A stretch of 5,142 bases of DNA from Propionibacteriaceae bacterium. GTDB lineage: Bacteria > Actinomycetota > Actinomycetes > Propionibacteriales > Propionibacteriaceae. Numbering within the stretch: the stretch's first letter is position 1; every line of letters starts with the position of its first letter. The DNA lies in contig JAJTCL010000220.1 in assembly GCA_021323255.1 (NCBI GenBank), forward strand, positions 1 through 5,142. The letters are read 5' to 3'. This document shows, in pieces, positions 4,524 to 5,142 of this stretch. The position numbers and the translations under genes are program-made. Below the pieces are notes generated by a model that did no database searches, was not told where the DNA came from, and saw nothing but the letters and a program-made list of their open reading frames with translations.

Positions 4524-5142
4524 CCACCCCCTCCGACCCAATGCCCCACCAGGTGCTGTTTGGGAATCGCTTCAGCACCCAAGAAGTGCCGAGCCGCGAA
4601 TTCCCCGATAACGGGATGACCGCTGTTGACGCCATGCGGCTGGTCGCCGAAGACCTTGCGCTCGAAGGCGATCCAGCTCGTAACCTCGCCACATTCGTCA
4701 CCACATGGATGGAGCCCGAGGCGCAAAGGATTATCGCAGCAAACCTGCACCGCAACTTCATCGACCATGCCGAGTACCCGCGTACCGCCGAAATCGAGCA
4801 GCGCTGTATCCGGATGATCGCCGACTTGTTCCATGCGCCAGGTGAGACCACCGGGGCACGTACTCAGGGCTCCTCGGAGGCGATCATGCTGGGCGGGCTG
4901 TCGTTGAAGTGGAATTGGCGCAAGCGTCGCCAGGCCGCGGGGGAGTCCACGGCCAACCCGAACCTGGTGTTCGGTGGTGATGTGCATGTGGTGTGGGAGA
5001 AGTTCTGCCGTTATTTCGATGTGGAACCGCGGATTGTGCCGTTGCAGCCGGGCAAGTACACGATCGGACCAGACGATGTCAGCCCACACATCGACCAGAA
5101 CACCATCGGGGTTGCGGCGGTATTGGGAACCACGTTTACCGG
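4520..5142 (+). CDS. gadB: Glutamate decarboxylase, PLP-dependent, N-terminal part (cut by window edge)
   Basis: About 207 residues are visible of an enzyme that is usually about 460 long. It converts L-glutamate to GABA and CO2 in the cytoplasm, using up a proton, the basis of GAD acid resistance. It aligns well with E. coli GadB. RNLATFVTTW at 54-63 holds the substrate-site Thr62. NFIDHAEYP at 79-87 holds Asp82, matching E. coli Asp86. QRCIRMIADLFHAP (94-107) is highly conserved, and QGSSEAIMLGG at 116-126 has Gly117-Ser118-Ser119 of the PLP-phosphate pocket. Next come KWNWRKRR, the PNLVFGGDVHVVWEKF block, and NTIGVAAVLGTTFT at the edge. The PLP-binding lysine, which lies after the visible part, cannot be checked. 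The N-terminus is a few residues shorter than in E. coli, where it takes part in pH-dependent membrane association, so that behaviour may differ. It is translated with the upstream membrane protein by ATGA overlap. Family certainty is high. Confidence 0.95.
   Translation, partial: MTTPSDPMPHQVLFGNRFSTQEVPSREFPDNGMTAVDAMRLVAEDLALEGDPARNLATFVTTWMEPEAQRIIAANLHRNFIDHAEYPRTAEIEQRCIRMIADLFHAPGETTGARTQGSSEAIMLGGLSLKWNWRKRRQAAGESTANPNLVFGGDVHVVWEKFCRYFDVEPRIVPLQPGKYTIGPDDVSPHIDQNTIGVAAVLGTTFT

Noticed and set aside
3855..4541. Antisense open frame of 228 codons opposite the membrane-protein gene
   Set aside because: Highly charged, low-complexity translation with no domain; a typical shadow of a hydrophobic gene.
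4193..5089. Antisense open frame of 298 codons across the membrane-protein and GAD genes
   Set aside because: It lies opposite two well-supported genes, has no recognisable family, and is explained by GC-rich codon bias on the opposite strand.
1..5142. tRNA, rRNA, CRISPR, insertion sequence or prophage signals
   Set aside because: I saw no regularly spaced direct repeats, transposase or integrase motifs, or cloverleaf-like segments anywhere in the window.

Overview
The window (about 5.1 kb, GC-rich) looks like chromosome of a high-GC actinobacterium, most likely a mycobacterium or close relative. This rests on strong G/C preference at third codon positions, GTG start use, a mycobacterial-style -10 element placed right for a leaderless mRNA, and the actinobacterial look of the glutamate decarboxylase. 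The genus is an inference; there is no rRNA or other marker.

Layout, left to right. (1) 1-1321, minus strand: a two-gene unit transcribed leftward, a Mug-type mismatch uracil/thymine DNA glycosylase (1321 to 734) followed after 45 nt by an M16 insulinase-type zinc peptidase (start 688 or 679) that runs off the left edge. (2) 1322-1424: a short divergent promoter region. (3) 1425-2015, plus strand: a compact potassium channel subunit with a TVGFGD selectivity filter, probably leaderless. (4) 2016-2096: a convergent gap with two short dyads. (5) 2097-3476, minus strand: a complete 459-residue ClC-family chloride transporter or channel with several non-canonical signature residues. (6) 3477-3797: a ~320 nt divergent regulatory region rich in palindromes, ending in a possible 10-codon leader ORF. 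(7) 3798-4523, plus strand: a six-helix membrane protein, possibly YrhK-like, whose stop codon overlaps by 4 nt (ATGA) with (8) a PLP-dependent glutamate decarboxylase (4520 onward, cut by the right edge).

How they may work together: glutamate decarboxylase consumes a cytoplasmic proton per glutamate converted to GABA. In E. coli, ClC proteins are known to act as an electrical shunt during this type of extreme acid resistance. A ClC gene divergent from a membrane-protein/GAD operon, with a K+ channel gene next to it, therefore suggests an acid-stress and membrane-potential module. The usual glutamate/GABA antiporter GadC is not in the window; an uncharacterised six-helix protein takes the place next to GAD. 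The M16 peptidase and Mug look like an unrelated housekeeping unit.

The most notable points are: the noncanonical ClC, which has the gating glutamate but a valine where exchangers carry the proton glutamate; the GAD-coupled membrane protein; the palindrome-rich divergent promoter with a possible leader peptide; and the leaderless K+ channel. I found no RNA genes, mobile elements, CRISPR arrays or origins.
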